The translations under genes and the position numbers were made by a program. Positions 43,949 through 52,536 of a stretch of 64,000 nt of DNA are shown one piece after another (within the stretch, counting starts at the first letter, position 1; each line of letters starts with the position of its first letter). The stretch lies in assembly GCF_003024715.1 (NCBI RefSeq), contig NZ_PYLO01000001.1, forward strand, positions 248,001-312,000, given 5' to 3'. The DNA comes from Clostridium fessum. GTDB taxonomy: Bacteria > Bacillota > Clostridia > Lachnospirales > Lachnospiraceae. Below the pieces are notes generated by a model. It saw nothing but the letters and a program-made list of their open reading frames with translations, made no database searches and was not told the DNA's origin.

Positions 43949-45053
43949 AAATTACAACTTTCGAGCCCTCATTTATATGATTCTGCTGAGTGTTCTCGGC
44001 ATTTTGGTTGTCGGGAGCGCCAGCAATCAGGACCGTTCCTCTGTGATAAAACAGATTATCGGAGTGGTTGTATCCCTGATTATCTGTCTGGTTCTGTCTT
44101 TGATTGATTACCATCAGTATTTCCGATTTACCACGCTTATCTATGTGGTCTGTGCCGGAATGCTGGCGGCAGTTCTTTTGTTTGGACGTACCACCAAGGG
44201 CGCGACCCGCTGGCTGCGGATCGGCGGGATTCAGATCCAGCCGTCCGAGTTTGTAAAGATCGGTCTGATCCTCATCCTGGCGAATTTTCTTTCCAGAAAC
44301 CGGGATAAAATCAATGAGCCAAAGACATTGGGGATGACGGCGCTTATCTGTGTCCTTCCGGTCGGCATGGTATATTTACAGCCGAACCTTTCCACCACCA
44401 TCGTCATCTGCTTCATGATTCTGTGCATGGTTTATGTAGCCGGTATCAGTTACAAATGGATTGCCGGTGCGGTGGCGGTCGGGGTACCTGGATTTGCGGC
44501 GCTTATCTATCTGTCGCTGCAGGGATTCATCCCGTTTCTCCAGAAATACCAGGCACAGCGTATCATGGGAAAGATTTTCCACAGCAGCAGTGAATTTACG
44601 GATCTGAACCGTCAGCAGGATAACTCCATGATGGCGATCGGCTCCGGGCAGCTGCGCGGCAAGGGGCTTTTTAACAACACATTAAGCTCCGTCAAGAATG
44701 GAAATTTCCTCTCGGAGGAACAGACGGACTTTATCTTCGCTGTTATCGGAGAGGAGCTTGGGTTTGTCGGCGGCGTGGCGGTCATTGCCCTCTATGCGCT
44801 GCTGGTGTATGAGTGCCTTTGGATTGCGGCGCGCGCAAAAGACACAGCTGGACGTCTGATTGCATCGGGCATGGCGGCGCTTCTGGCGTTCCAGAGTTTT
44901 GCCAACATTGCGGTAGCCACGGGAATCTTCCCGAACACGGGTCTTCCGCTTCCGTTTATAAGCTCCGGACTTAGTTCACTGCTCAGTATGTTTATCGGAA
45001 TGGGAGTTGTTCTCAATGTTGGATTGCAACGAAATAACGTAACCGTTCAGTAA
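43926..45053 (+). CDS. rodA: Rod shape-determining glycan polymerase RodA (SEDS family)
   Basis: A SEDS-family peptidoglycan glycosyltransferase working with PBP2 in elongation. The 375 residues hold about ten membrane helices, the ATRWLRIGGIQIQPSEFVKIGLILILA block, the QAQRIMGKIFH loop, and the C-terminal NTGLPLPFISSGLSSLLSMFIGMGVVLNV signature. It is called RodA rather than FtsW because it is linked to pbp2 and mreCD. The final residues VTVQ and the stop codon are encoded within a repeat fragment (45039-45052). ATG 43926 overlaps minE. Confidence 0.9.
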   Translation: MIFDYQFRNYNFRALIYMILLSVLGILVVGSASNQDRSSVIKQIIGVVVSLIICLVLSLIDYHQYFRFTTLIYVVCAGMLAAVLLFGRTTKGATRWLRIGGIQIQPSEFVKIGLILILANFLSRNRDKINEPKTLGMTALICVLPVGMVYLQPNLSTTIVICFMILCMVYVAGISYKWIAGAVAVGVPGFAALIYLSLQGFIPFLQKYQAQRIMGKIFHSSSEFTDLNRQQDNSMMAIGSGQLRGKGLFNNTLSSVKNGNFLSEEQTDFIFAVIGEELGFVGGVAVIALYALLVYECLWIAARAKDTAGRLIASGMAALLAFQSFANIAVATGIFPNTGLPLPFISSGLSSLLSMFIGMGVVLNVGLQRNNVTVQ

Positions 45054-45076
45054 GTACATGCATGGACTGTGAAGCT
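45039..45076. repeat. Degenerate MITE fragment at the end of rodA
   Basis: GTAACCGTTCAGTA (45039-45052) differs by one base from the left terminal repeat of the element at 35174. Farther on, GGACTGTGAAG resembles the right-hand inner part of the same element (35281-35291). The middle is missing. The first 15 bases code for the last four residues and the stop of rodA. Confidence 0.5.
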
Positions 45077-45135
45077 GCATGGAAATTGAATTTTATGGTT
45101 ATGAAAAATAGGAATCATTAAGGAGGCAGGTATAG

Positions 45136-45531
45136 ATGTATATCGGGTTAATCGCACATGATGCGAAGAAAAAACTGATGCAGAACTTCTGTATCGCATA
45201 TCGCGGCATCCTGAGCAAGCATGAACTCTATGCGACAGGAACGACAGGCCGCCTGATTGAGGAGGTTACGAATCTGACCCTCCATAAATATCTGCCGGGT
45301 CATCTGGGAGGTTCCCAGCAGCTCGGCGCACAGATCGAACACAATCAGATCGATCTGCTGATTTTCCTGCGCGATCCGTTGGCGCCGAAGCCGCATGAGC
45401 CAGATGTTAATGATGTTGTCCGCCTCTGTGATATTCACAATATCCCGATGGCGACAAACCTGGCGACGGCAGAGCTTCTCGTCAAGGCGCTTGACCGCGG
45501 CGATATGGAATGGCGGGAGATGTACAAATGA
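45136..45531 (+). CDS. mgsA: Methylglyoxal synthase
   Basis: MgsA converts dihydroxyacetone phosphate to methylglyoxal and phosphate, a bypass that frees phosphate when sugar phosphates accumulate. The 131 residues match the family in full: GLIAHDAKKKLM, ATGTTGRLI, HLGGSQQLGAQI and the active-site segment DLLIFLRDPLAPKPHEPDVN, where the Asp residue is catalytic, then IPMATNLATAELL. AAGGAGGCAGG precedes ATG 45136. It overlaps the D,D-carboxypeptidase gene by 4 bases, an unusual pairing. Confidence 0.95.
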   Translation: MYIGLIAHDAKKKLMQNFCIAYRGILSKHELYATGTTGRLIEEVTNLTLHKYLPGHLGGSQQLGAQIEHNQIDLLIFLRDPLAPKPHEPDVNDVVRLCDIHNIPMATNLATAELLVKALDRGDMEWREMYK

Positions 45532-46505
45532 GAAAACAGACAATCGGACTTGCGGGTGCACTGATGCTTTGCGGTATCGGCATGCTGACCGGCTGTGGTG
45601 CCCGCGGTCTGGAACAGGCATATTCATTTCAAAAACGGGAAGCGCAGATGACGCCAGCGGCAGGTGCCGGGCTGGCGCCCTTTTTTGCGTCTTCTCTCTG
45701 CGTACCGGAATCTGCAGACGGCGATATTGCTCCAGATGATGCGGTGACGGCGCAGGCGGGCGCATTGTTTGATGTGACCGACTCCAGCGTTATATATGGT
45801 AAGAACATCTATGACCAGATGTACCCGGCGAGCATCACGAAGGTAATGACGGCGATCATCGCGATCGAGGAAGGCAATCTTTCCGATGAGGTGACGGCAA
45901 ATGATGATGTCGTGATCCGCGAGGCAGGCACTTCGATGGCAGGCATCAAGCCGGGCGATACCTTTACGCTGGAGCAGCTCTTATATGGACTGATGATTCC
46001 GTCCGGCAACGATGCAGCCAATGCGATTGCGGATCATATCGCCGGAAGCACGGATGCGTTTGTGGAGAAGATGAATGCGAAAGCGAAGGAACTCGGTGCG
46101 ACCCACACGCATTTTGTCAATGCAAATGGTCTGCACAGCACCGACCACTATACAACGGCATATGATCTCTATCTGATTTTCAACGAGGCGCTTAAACTGC
46201 CGCTGTTTTGTGAGATCATCAACGCGCAGTCTTATACAGCTGATTATACCGATGCAAATGGAGCCGCAAAACAGCAGGTCTGGAAGGTTGGCAACTGGTA
46301 TCTGAAGGGAGACCGCGAGGCACCGGAGGGAGTGACTGTCTTAGGCGGCAAAACCGGCACCACACAGGCGGCTGGCTACTGCCTGATCATGGCGAGCGAT
46401 GGGGACGATGGCAAGGAATATATATCGGTTGTGCTAAAATCTTCAAATCGTCCGTCACTTTATGACAATATGACGGAAATTTTGACTAAAATTTCAAATA
46501 AGTGA
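45528..46505 (+). CDS. D-alanyl-D-alanine carboxypeptidase (serine-type, PBP5-like)
   Basis: An exported penicillin-binding enzyme that trims the terminal D-Ala from wall stem peptides. The 325 residues start with a lipoprotein-like signal (MLTGC, Cys at about residue 24). The three active-site motifs are Ser102-x-x-Lys105 (ASITKVMT), SGNDAANA and the KTGTTQAAG block. The C-terminal domain that dimerises or anchors classical PBP5 is absent, so membrane attachment would be by the N-terminal lipid. ATG 45528 overlaps the mgsA stop (ATGA), with GGCGGGAG upstream. Confidence 0.9.
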   Translation: MRKQTIGLAGALMLCGIGMLTGCGARGLEQAYSFQKREAQMTPAAGAGLAPFFASSLCVPESADGDIAPDDAVTAQAGALFDVTDSSVIYGKNIYDQMYPASITKVMTAIIAIEEGNLSDEVTANDDVVIREAGTSMAGIKPGDTFTLEQLLYGLMIPSGNDAANAIADHIAGSTDAFVEKMNAKAKELGATHTHFVNANGLHSTDHYTTAYDLYLIFNEALKLPLFCEIINAQSYTADYTDANGAAKQQVWKVGNWYLKGDREAPEGVTVLGGKTGTTQAAGYCLIMASDGDDGKEYISVVLKSSNRPSLYDNMTEILTKISNK

Positions 46506-46534
46506 TTGCAATATTTATAAATTTATACTATAAT
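46506..46534 (+). promoter_or_regulatory. Promoter of the 139-residue P-loop protein
   Basis: TTGCAA (46506-46511) and TATAAT (46529-46534) with a 17-base spacer lie directly after the dacA-type gene stop, in a very AT-rich stretch. A leader of about 50 bases and AAGGAGGAG precede the start codon at 46593. Confidence 0.75.
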
Positions 46535-46592
46535 TATTTATACAATAAAAGATTTTACATACAACTTAAATAAACTCAAGGAGGAGATTGTT

Positions 46593-47012
46593 ATGGTTCA
46601 GATCATCGCAGGAGCAAAGGGAAAAGGAAAAACTAAATATTTACTCGATATGGCGAACACGGCTGTCAAAGAAGCCAAGGGTTCCGTTGTCTATCTGGAT
46701 AAGAGTTCCAAACATATGTATGAGTTGAATAACCAGATTCGCCTTATCAATGTACAGGAATATCCGATTGATACCAGCGATGGATTTATCGGATTTATTT
46801 GTGGTATTATCTGCCAGGATCACGATCTGGAGCAGATGTATCTTGACAGCTTCCTGAAACTTGCCTGCCTCGAGGGAGCGGATATTGAAGAGACCTACAA
46901 GACGCTGGAGACCATCAGTGAGAAATATCATGTAAAATTCGTTTTAAGCATATCCATGAATGCAGCCGATCTTCCAGAGTGTGCGAAAGAAAGTGTTGTA
47001 GTATCTTTATAA
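46593..47012 (+). CDS. Small P-loop protein of unknown function
   Basis: A 139-residue protein with its own strong promoter, ribosome binding site and terminator. Residues 7-14 form a textbook Walker A motif (GAKGKGKT) after a beta-strand MVQIIA. The next helix, a strand VVYLDK, a hydrophobic stretch IGFICGIICQ, a helix-rich middle, and a last strand FVLSISM follow. No LSGGQ, Walker B DE or arginine finger was seen. Database entries of this kind are sometimes called PilT-like, but it lacks the secretion-ATPase domain. It is monocistronic. I know of no defined role. Confidence 0.75.
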   Translation: MVQIIAGAKGKGKTKYLLDMANTAVKEAKGSVVYLDKSSKHMYELNNQIRLINVQEYPIDTSDGFIGFICGIICQDHDLEQMYLDSFLKLACLEGADIEETYKTLETISEKYHVKFVLSISMNAADLPECAKESVVVSL

Positions 47013-47061
47013 GAGATTCAAAATGAACGAAACCGCAGCTGTCAGCGCAGGGCGGAGACAG

Positions 47062-47111
47062 GAGACTGTCCGATTCATCTGAAAAAGGAGAATTGGATGG
47101 TCTCTTTTTTT
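47062..47111 (+). terminator. Rho-independent terminator of the P-loop gene
   Basis: GAGACTGTCC (47062-47071) pairs with GGATGGTCTC (47095-47104) over all ten positions if two G-U wobbles are allowed, followed by seven T. The rest of the 47013-47421 gap is a strongly AT-rich stretch without a convincing ORF, ending in the pepP promoter. Confidence 0.8.
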
Positions 47112-47296
47112 CTAATTTTCTAGTTTGGGCTCAAAACCATCTTTCCACATTTTCATTGAAATGCTTCTTTTGCAGGTACCACCTTTGGGAAAAAATAGAT
47201 ATGCTTTTACATTCTTTTCAAAATTGAAAGGATTTCCTATCATATATATGAAATTTTGCATTAAATGAAAAAATTACAAAATATACTGAAAAATAA

Positions 47297-47325
47297 TTGT
47301 AAAATTTTGATTTATACGGTATAAT
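47297..47325 (+). promoter_or_regulatory. Promoter of the pep-opp operon
   Basis: TTGTAA (47297-47302) and TATAAT (47320-47325) are separated by 17 bases. A leader of about 90 bases follows, with a short ATCTAT/ATAGAT stem at 47358-47376, before CAGGAAGG and the ATG at 47422. Confidence 0.7.
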
Positions 47326-47421
47326 GACACATGTCGGGAGACAAAAGATTACGATACATCTATTTGTGAGATAGATACAAAAGTATACGGAAATCATTTA
47401 AAAGACAGGAAGGAAAATACT

Positions 47422-48663
47422 ATGAATGCAGAATTTTACCAAGGGAACCGACAGCGGCTGTATGACAGCCTTCCGGATCACACCCTGCTTCTCCTGTTTT
47501 CCGGTTCTTCCATCCGAAAAACAGCCGATGAAAATTATCCGTTTTATGCCGATCGGAGTTTTCTCTATCTGACCGGCATCGGGCAGGAACACACAGTCCT
47601 GATGGCAGAGAAGGACGGAGAAGAGGTACAGGAAACACTTTACATACTTCCGCCGGATATGCTGGCCGAGCGGTGGACCGGGAAACGGTTCACACCGGAG
47701 GAGGCCAGGGCGCGATCCGGGGCCGCGCAGATCGCATCGAGCGGCGAGTGGGAAAACCGTCTGAAACTTCTGATGCGGAGCGGACGGTTTGAGCGGATTG
47801 CGATGGATCTGTATCGGCACGATCCGGAGGATGCAGATACCGAGAGTATCCGGATGGCACGGAAACTTAGAAAGTGGTACCCGGCAGCCACACTCACGGA
47901 TATTTCCCGTCAGATACGCCGCCAGCGCACCATCAAGCAGCCGTGTGAGATCGAGGCGATGCGGGAGGCAGTCAAGATTACAAGGGACGGCATTCTGGCG
48001 ATGATGAAGGCATCAAAGCCGGGAATGTACGAATACCAGTATAAAGCCGAATTCGACTACGCACTGGCGCAGCACGGATGCCTTGAACCGGCATTTCCGA
48101 GTATCATTTCCGCGGGAGCCAATAATTTCTGTATTCACTATTATGAGTACACAGGGCAGGCGAAGGACGGCGATATGATTCTCAACGACGTAGGCGCCCA
48201 GTACGACCACCTCTTCAATGATGTATCGCGCGGTTGGCCGTGCAACGGAAAGTTTTCCGAACGGCAGCGACTTCTTTACACATGTGCATACCGGACTTCG
48301 CAGCACATGTTCTCTATCATCCGGCCGGGAATGAAGATGGCAGACGTGGACCGGCTGGCGAGGGAATACAATTTCGAACAGCTCAAAGCGATCGGCTTAT
48401 GTGACCGGTATGAGGATGTCGGCAGATATATCTGGCACGGCGGCGCCCACCATGTTGGCTGGGACACACATGATCTGGTCGATGTCGATATCGTAGAGCC
48501 GGGTATGGTTTTCTGCGTGGATATCGGCATCTACTGCGAGGAATGGGGCATCGGCTTCCGCCTCGAGGATAACTGCCTGGTAACGGAGGATAGCTGTGAG
48601 AATCTGACAGCATCCATCCCCAGAACGATAGAGGAAATAGAATCAGTGATGGGAGGAGAGTAA
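47422..48663 (+). CDS. pepP: Xaa-Pro aminopeptidase, PepP type (M24B, with AMP_N domain)
   Basis: A cytosolic metallopeptidase that removes N-terminal residues preceding proline. The 413 residues carry an AMP_N domain (RQRLYDSLPDHTLLLLFSG, FYADRSFLYLTG) and a pita-bread catalytic domain with five metal ligands: Asp in LNDVGAQYD, Asp in FNDVSRGWP, His in HGGAHHVGWDTHD, Glu in VEPGM and Glu in RLEDN. The motif order is that of E. coli-type PepP rather than PepQ. It heads an operon with a second Xaa-Pro peptidase and the opp transporter; the spacing to the next gene is 2 bases. Confidence 0.92.
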   Translation: MNAEFYQGNRQRLYDSLPDHTLLLLFSGSSIRKTADENYPFYADRSFLYLTGIGQEHTVLMAEKDGEEVQETLYILPPDMLAERWTGKRFTPEEARARSGAAQIASSGEWENRLKLLMRSGRFERIAMDLYRHDPEDADTESIRMARKLRKWYPAATLTDISRQIRRQRTIKQPCEIEAMREAVKITRDGILAMMKASKPGMYEYQYKAEFDYALAQHGCLEPAFPSIISAGANNFCIHYYEYTGQAKDGDMILNDVGAQYDHLFNDVSRGWPCNGKFSERQRLLYTCAYRTSQHMFSIIRPGMKMADVDRLAREYNFEQLKAIGLCDRYEDVGRYIWHGGAHHVGWDTHDLVDVDIVEPGMVFCVDIGIYCEEWGIGFRLEDNCLVTEDSCENLTASIPRTIEEIESVMGGE

Positions 48664-48665
48664 GC

Positions 48666-49727
48666 ATGGAACAGTTACTTGCGTATATGCAGAAAGAGCA
48701 CCTGGATGGCATGTTCATCAGCCGCCCGGTCAATGTAAAGTATGTCAGCCATTATACCGGCGAAGATTCCTGGCTTTTTATCACGGAGCAGGAAAAATTC
48801 TTTCTGACAGATCCGCGCTACACCGAGCAGGTTTCCTATGAGTGCCCGGATTACACAATTTTGAACTGGAGAGACACCTACGGTTCCATCGGAAAGGCAC
48901 TTGCCTACGCGGCGGAAAAGGTTGGGGCAAAGACGATCGGCTTTGAAGCAGCCCACCTGACCGTTGAACAGTACCAGAACCTCCAGTCGGAGGTAAAAGC
49001 AGAGCTGGTACCGGCGGACGGCATCATCGAGGAGTTCCGCTCCATCAAGAGGCCGGAAGAGATTGAGTGCCTGCGTATCTCCTGTGATATTGCTTCAAGG
49101 GCATATGAAAAGATCCAGAAGGATATCCGGGTCGGCATTACCGAGAAAGAGCTGGCGGCGCGTTTAAGCCTCTATATGGTTCTGGAGGGCGCGGATACAC
49201 AGCCATACGGCAATATCCTCATCTCCGGTGCGAGAACATCCCTGCTTCATGGAATTCCGTCCCAGAAGGCGATTGAATACGGCGATCTGGTCCTGATGGA
49301 TTATGGATGCCAGTATCATGGTTATTTATCTGATATGACGCGTACCCTGGTAGTCGGACGCGCAACGCCGAAGCAGAAGGAAGTATACAAGATTGAGCAG
49401 CAGATGGTCGCTGCGGTGGAAGGATTCTTAAAAGATGGGGTTTCGGCATCGGATGCATATTATGAATCCACGAAGATCATCGAGGGGACCGAGTATTTTC
49501 CATATCACTACACAGGAATCGGACACGGCGTCGGCATGTTTGTCCATGAGATTCCATTTATGAGCCCTGTTTCTAAAAATATCGTGCATGCCAATAATGT
49601 CATGACCGTGGAACCGGGTATCTATATTCCAGGATGGGGCGGTATCCGCATTGAAGATCAGCTTCTCATCACGGAGACAGGCAATGAAAACCTGATCAGC
49701 GCCACAAAGGAACTGATTGAGCTTTAA
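48666..49727 (+). CDS. Xaa-Pro peptidase family protein (M24, PepQ/YpdF-like)
   Basis: A 353-residue M24 metallopeptidase with a small N-terminal creatinase-like domain (DGMFISRPVNVKYVSHYTGED) and a catalytic domain with metal ligands in LMDYGCQYHGYLSDMTRT (two Asp), GIGHGVGMFVHEIP (His), VEPGIYIP and RIEDQLLIT (two Glu). This is the common short form found in Firmicutes and acts on small peptides such as Xaa-Pro dipeptides or oligopeptides. It starts 2 bases after pepP behind GGGAGGAGAG and is followed after 24 bases by oppA. Confidence 0.92.
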   Translation: MEQLLAYMQKEHLDGMFISRPVNVKYVSHYTGEDSWLFITEQEKFFLTDPRYTEQVSYECPDYTILNWRDTYGSIGKALAYAAEKVGAKTIGFEAAHLTVEQYQNLQSEVKAELVPADGIIEEFRSIKRPEEIECLRISCDIASRAYEKIQKDIRVGITEKELAARLSLYMVLEGADTQPYGNILISGARTSLLHGIPSQKAIEYGDLVLMDYGCQYHGYLSDMTRTLVVGRATPKQKEVYKIEQQMVAAVEGFLKDGVSASDAYYESTKIIEGTEYFPYHYTGIGHGVGMFVHEIPFMSPVSKNIVHANNVMTVEPGIYIPGWGGIRIEDQLLITETGNENLISATKELIEL

Positions 49728-49751
49728 TAAAAAAGGACAAGGAGGAATATT

Positions 49752-51413
49752 ATGAGAAAAAACAAACTACTTGCACTGGGATTAGCTGCACTGATGGCAG
49801 CGAGTGTAGCGGGCTGTTCCACTCCGAGCGCTTCGGTGGATGATACGAAGGCAGCTGAATCGGGAAGTGACAGTTCCCAGAGCGCAGCAGCGGGCGAAAA
49901 GATTTTCCGTTATTCCAACACGGCGGATATCGCGACGATTGACCCTGATAAGACAAACTCGGTAGCAGACGCGACCGTCTCCTATCATATCTATGATGGT
50001 CTGTACCGCAACGTACAGGGCGAGCTTCAGCCGGCAACCGCTGAGAGCTATGAAGTCAGCGATGATGGTCTCGTATATACTTTCAAACTCCGTCAGGATA
50101 CAAAGTGGAGTGATGGACAGACTGTTACGGCTAAGGATTATGAGTACGGTATGAAGCGTCTCTGCGATCCGGCAGCAGCCTGCCCTGCCAGCTATCTGGG
50201 TGCTGTTTTAAAGAACGGTGCCAAGGTCAGTGAGGGTGAACTTCCGGTGGATGAACTGGGAGTCAAGGCACTGGATGACTTTACCCTGGAGATTACGCTT
50301 GAGAATCCGGCTGATTACTTTGTCAGCATGACAAGCATGAGTGCATTCATGCCGGTACGTGAAGACCTGGTTGAGAAATATGGCAATGAGTTCGGCGGAA
50401 GTGCCGATAAACAGGTTTACAATGGACCGTTCGTTGTAAGTGAATACAGTAACGGCAAGGTAGAACTGACGAAGAATCCAGATTACTATGACAATGAAAA
50501 GATCAGTCTGGACGGCGTTGAGATTCTGACCGTAGCCGATCAGACTACCGCTGTTTCGATGTTCGATGCAGGCGAGCTGGATCTGGCAGAGGTTCCAACC
50601 GAGCTGGCAGCGCAGTATGAGGGCAAGACACAGTCCTACTACAACGGCGCAGACGATTATGCGGCACTGAATCACCGGAATAAATATCTGGCAAACAAGA
50701 ACCTGCGTCTGGCGATGAACTACGCAGTCAACCGTGAAGAATACATTCTTCTGACCCACAATGGCTTATATCAGGCTAACCAGAGATATGTGCTTCCGCA
50801 GGTTCGCGGCGTGGACGGTGAGTACGGCACCGAGTATCCGTTAGAGGCATTCCCACTTCAGGGTGATATGGATAAGGCAAAAGAGTATCTGGATACGGCA
50901 TTATCTGAATTAGGTCTTTCCAGTGCTTCTGATATTTCCCTGAAACTGGTTGTATCCGATTCTGACACAGCGAAGAAAGAGGCAGAGGTTGTTGCAAACC
51001 AGTGGAAGAACAACCTGGGTATCAACGTAGATATCAACATGGTTCCGTACGCAACGAAAAACGCACTCCTGGTTCCGGACAGTGATGAGTACGATATCAT
51101 CATGAGCGGCTGGGCACCGGATTACTCTGACCCGTACAGCTACCTGGAGCTCTGGTACAGCACCTCCGGCTACAACTACTTAAATTACCACAGTGATGAA
51201 TACGATAAGTACATCGACGCTTCCAAGACAACTTCCGGTAAAGAGCGTATGGACAATCTGTTCAATGCAGAGAAGACACTCCTGGAAGACGGCGCACTGG
51301 TAGCGCTTCAGTTAAGAGAGGTTCCGTATATGGTATCTGACCGTGTACAGAATCTGGGCGCATACTTTGTTGGACTGAACTATGACTATATGTATGTGGA
51401 CATCACAAACTAA
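49752..51413 (+). CDS. oppA: Oligopeptide ABC transporter, substrate-binding lipoprotein
   Basis: A 553-residue peptide receptor. A lipoprotein signal ends in VAGC with Cys22 lipidated, followed by a Ser/Asp-rich tether. The extracytoplasmic solute-binding family 5 domain shows RYSNTADIATIDPDKTNSVADATVSYHIYDGLY and the LAMNYAVNREEY segment. It belongs to the pepP-pepQ-opp transcript (24-base gap upstream, GGAGG site) and is separated from oppB by 194 bases with a stable stem-loop. The preferred peptide length cannot be read. Confidence 0.94.
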   Translation: MRKNKLLALGLAALMAASVAGCSTPSASVDDTKAAESGSDSSQSAAAGEKIFRYSNTADIATIDPDKTNSVADATVSYHIYDGLYRNVQGELQPATAESYEVSDDGLVYTFKLRQDTKWSDGQTVTAKDYEYGMKRLCDPAAACPASYLGAVLKNGAKVSEGELPVDELGVKALDDFTLEITLENPADYFVSMTSMSAFMPVREDLVEKYGNEFGGSADKQVYNGPFVVSEYSNGKVELTKNPDYYDNEKISLDGVEILTVADQTTAVSMFDAGELDLAEVPTELAAQYEGKTQSYYNGADDYAALNHRNKYLANKNLRLAMNYAVNREEYILLTHNGLYQANQRYVLPQVRGVDGEYGTEYPLEAFPLQGDMDKAKEYLDTALSELGLSSASDISLKLVVSDSDTAKKEAEVVANQWKNNLGINVDINMVPYATKNALLVPDSDEYDIIMSGWAPDYSDPYSYLELWYSTSGYNYLNYHSDEYDKYIDASKTTSGKERMDNLFNAEKTLLEDGALVALQLREVPYMVSDRVQNLGAYFVGLNYDYMYVDITN

Positions 51414-51465
51414 TCCATCATCTATCCAAAACATATTGAAAAACCTTAGAAGATGATTGAAGCAC

Positions 51466-51510
51466 CTGCGCTTCAGGATCCGGCAAAGCGGCTGGATTTC
51501 TGAAGCGCAG
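51466..51510 (+). promoter_or_regulatory. Intercistronic stem-loop between oppA and oppB
   Basis: CTGCGCTTCAG (51466-51476) pairs perfectly with CTGAAGCGCAG (51500-51510), and ATCC (51478-51481) pairs with GGAT (51494-51497), leaving a 12-base loop. There is no T-run. This very stable hairpin 53 bases after oppA is expected to protect the receptor message from 3' decay and to lower permease expression; the role is inferred. Confidence 0.7.
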
Positions 51511-51607
51511 TACATATCCGGTGGCTACCTGGCGGATGAATGAGCCGTAACCGGCGGCCGGAACAACCGGATTTGGGATGTTCCCGTAGTTAAAGGAGCG
51601 TGAACCT

Positions 51608-52528
51608 ATGAAAAAATATATACTGAAGCGGGTGGGAATATCCATTGTGACTGTGTTTGTTCTCGTATCCGTTGTATTTTTCCTGGCAAGGCTGATGCCG
51701 GGCGGACCGTTCAATGATCCGAAAATGTCAGCAACCGCAAAGGCCAATTTAAGTGCCTACTACGGATTCGATAAACCTTTACTCCAGCAGTATCTGACAT
51801 ATCTGAATAATCTGATTCATGGAAATTTCGGTTTTTCTACCAAATATCCGAGCCGTACCGTCAATGACCTGTTAGCAGGCGCATTTCCGTATTCGGCAGA
51901 CCTTGGTATCCGCGCATTATGTTTTGCGATTTCCTTTGGTCTTGTATTTGGTATTATTTCTGCATTAAACCGTGGCAATAAAATTGATTTAATCTTTGTG
52001 ATTGTAGCTGTATTTGGTACAAGTGTCCCGGATTTTATCATGGGCGCACTGCTGCAGCATTTCTTTGCAGTCAAATGGGGACTGTTCCCGATCGCGCAGT
52101 ACAAGGGCTTTTCGTACACGATCCTGCCGTCGATCGGACTGGGATTCTACACGATGGCATCCGTCTCGCGTATCATGCGTGCGAGTATGCTGGAGGTAGT
52201 CCAGCAGGATTATATCAAGACAGCGCGCTCGAAGGGTATTTCGAAGTTCCGTGTGACCTGGAAGCATCAGATCCGGAACGCGATCATGCCGGTTGTCACA
52301 ATCCTTGGTCCGACGGTAGCAGCCGTTCTGACCGGTACATTTGTTATTGAGTCCCTGTTTGCTATCCCCGGCATGGGTAAATATTATGTTGAGAGTGTGC
52401 AGAACAACGATTACTCCCTGATCCTTGGCATGACGGCGTTTTACGGCACATTCCTGGTATTCTGCAACATGGTAGTTGATATTCTGTATGGCGTGATCGA
52501 TCCGAGAGTGCGGATCGGTGGAAAGTAG
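51608..52528 (+). CDS. oppB: Oligopeptide ABC transporter permease OppB
   Basis: One of two peptide-transporter permeases, 306 residues, with six predicted membrane helices. The N-terminal MKKYILKRVGISIVTVFVLVSVVFFLARLMPGGPF is the OppB/DppB signature; the long loop with QYLTYLNNLIHGNFGFS and the coupling motif YIKTARSKGISKFRVTWKHQIRNA (EAA loop) are present. AAAGGAGCG precedes ATG 51608. It pairs with OppC, which begins 8 bases after its stop. Confidence 0.94.
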   Translation: MKKYILKRVGISIVTVFVLVSVVFFLARLMPGGPFNDPKMSATAKANLSAYYGFDKPLLQQYLTYLNNLIHGNFGFSTKYPSRTVNDLLAGAFPYSADLGIRALCFAISFGLVFGIISALNRGNKIDLIFVIVAVFGTSVPDFIMGALLQHFFAVKWGLFPIAQYKGFSYTILPSIGLGFYTMASVSRIMRASMLEVVQQDYIKTARSKGISKFRVTWKHQIRNAIMPVVTILGPTVAAVLTGTFVIESLFAIPGMGKYYVESVQNNDYSLILGMTAFYGTFLVFCNMVVDILYGVIDPRVRIGGK

Positions 52529-52536
52529 GTGGCAGT

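Noticed and set aside
46593-47012. Pilus retraction ATPase (PilT) identity for the small P-loop protein
   Set aside because: Only the Walker A motif is shared; the secretion-ATPase domain, Asp box and His box are absent and the protein is far too short.
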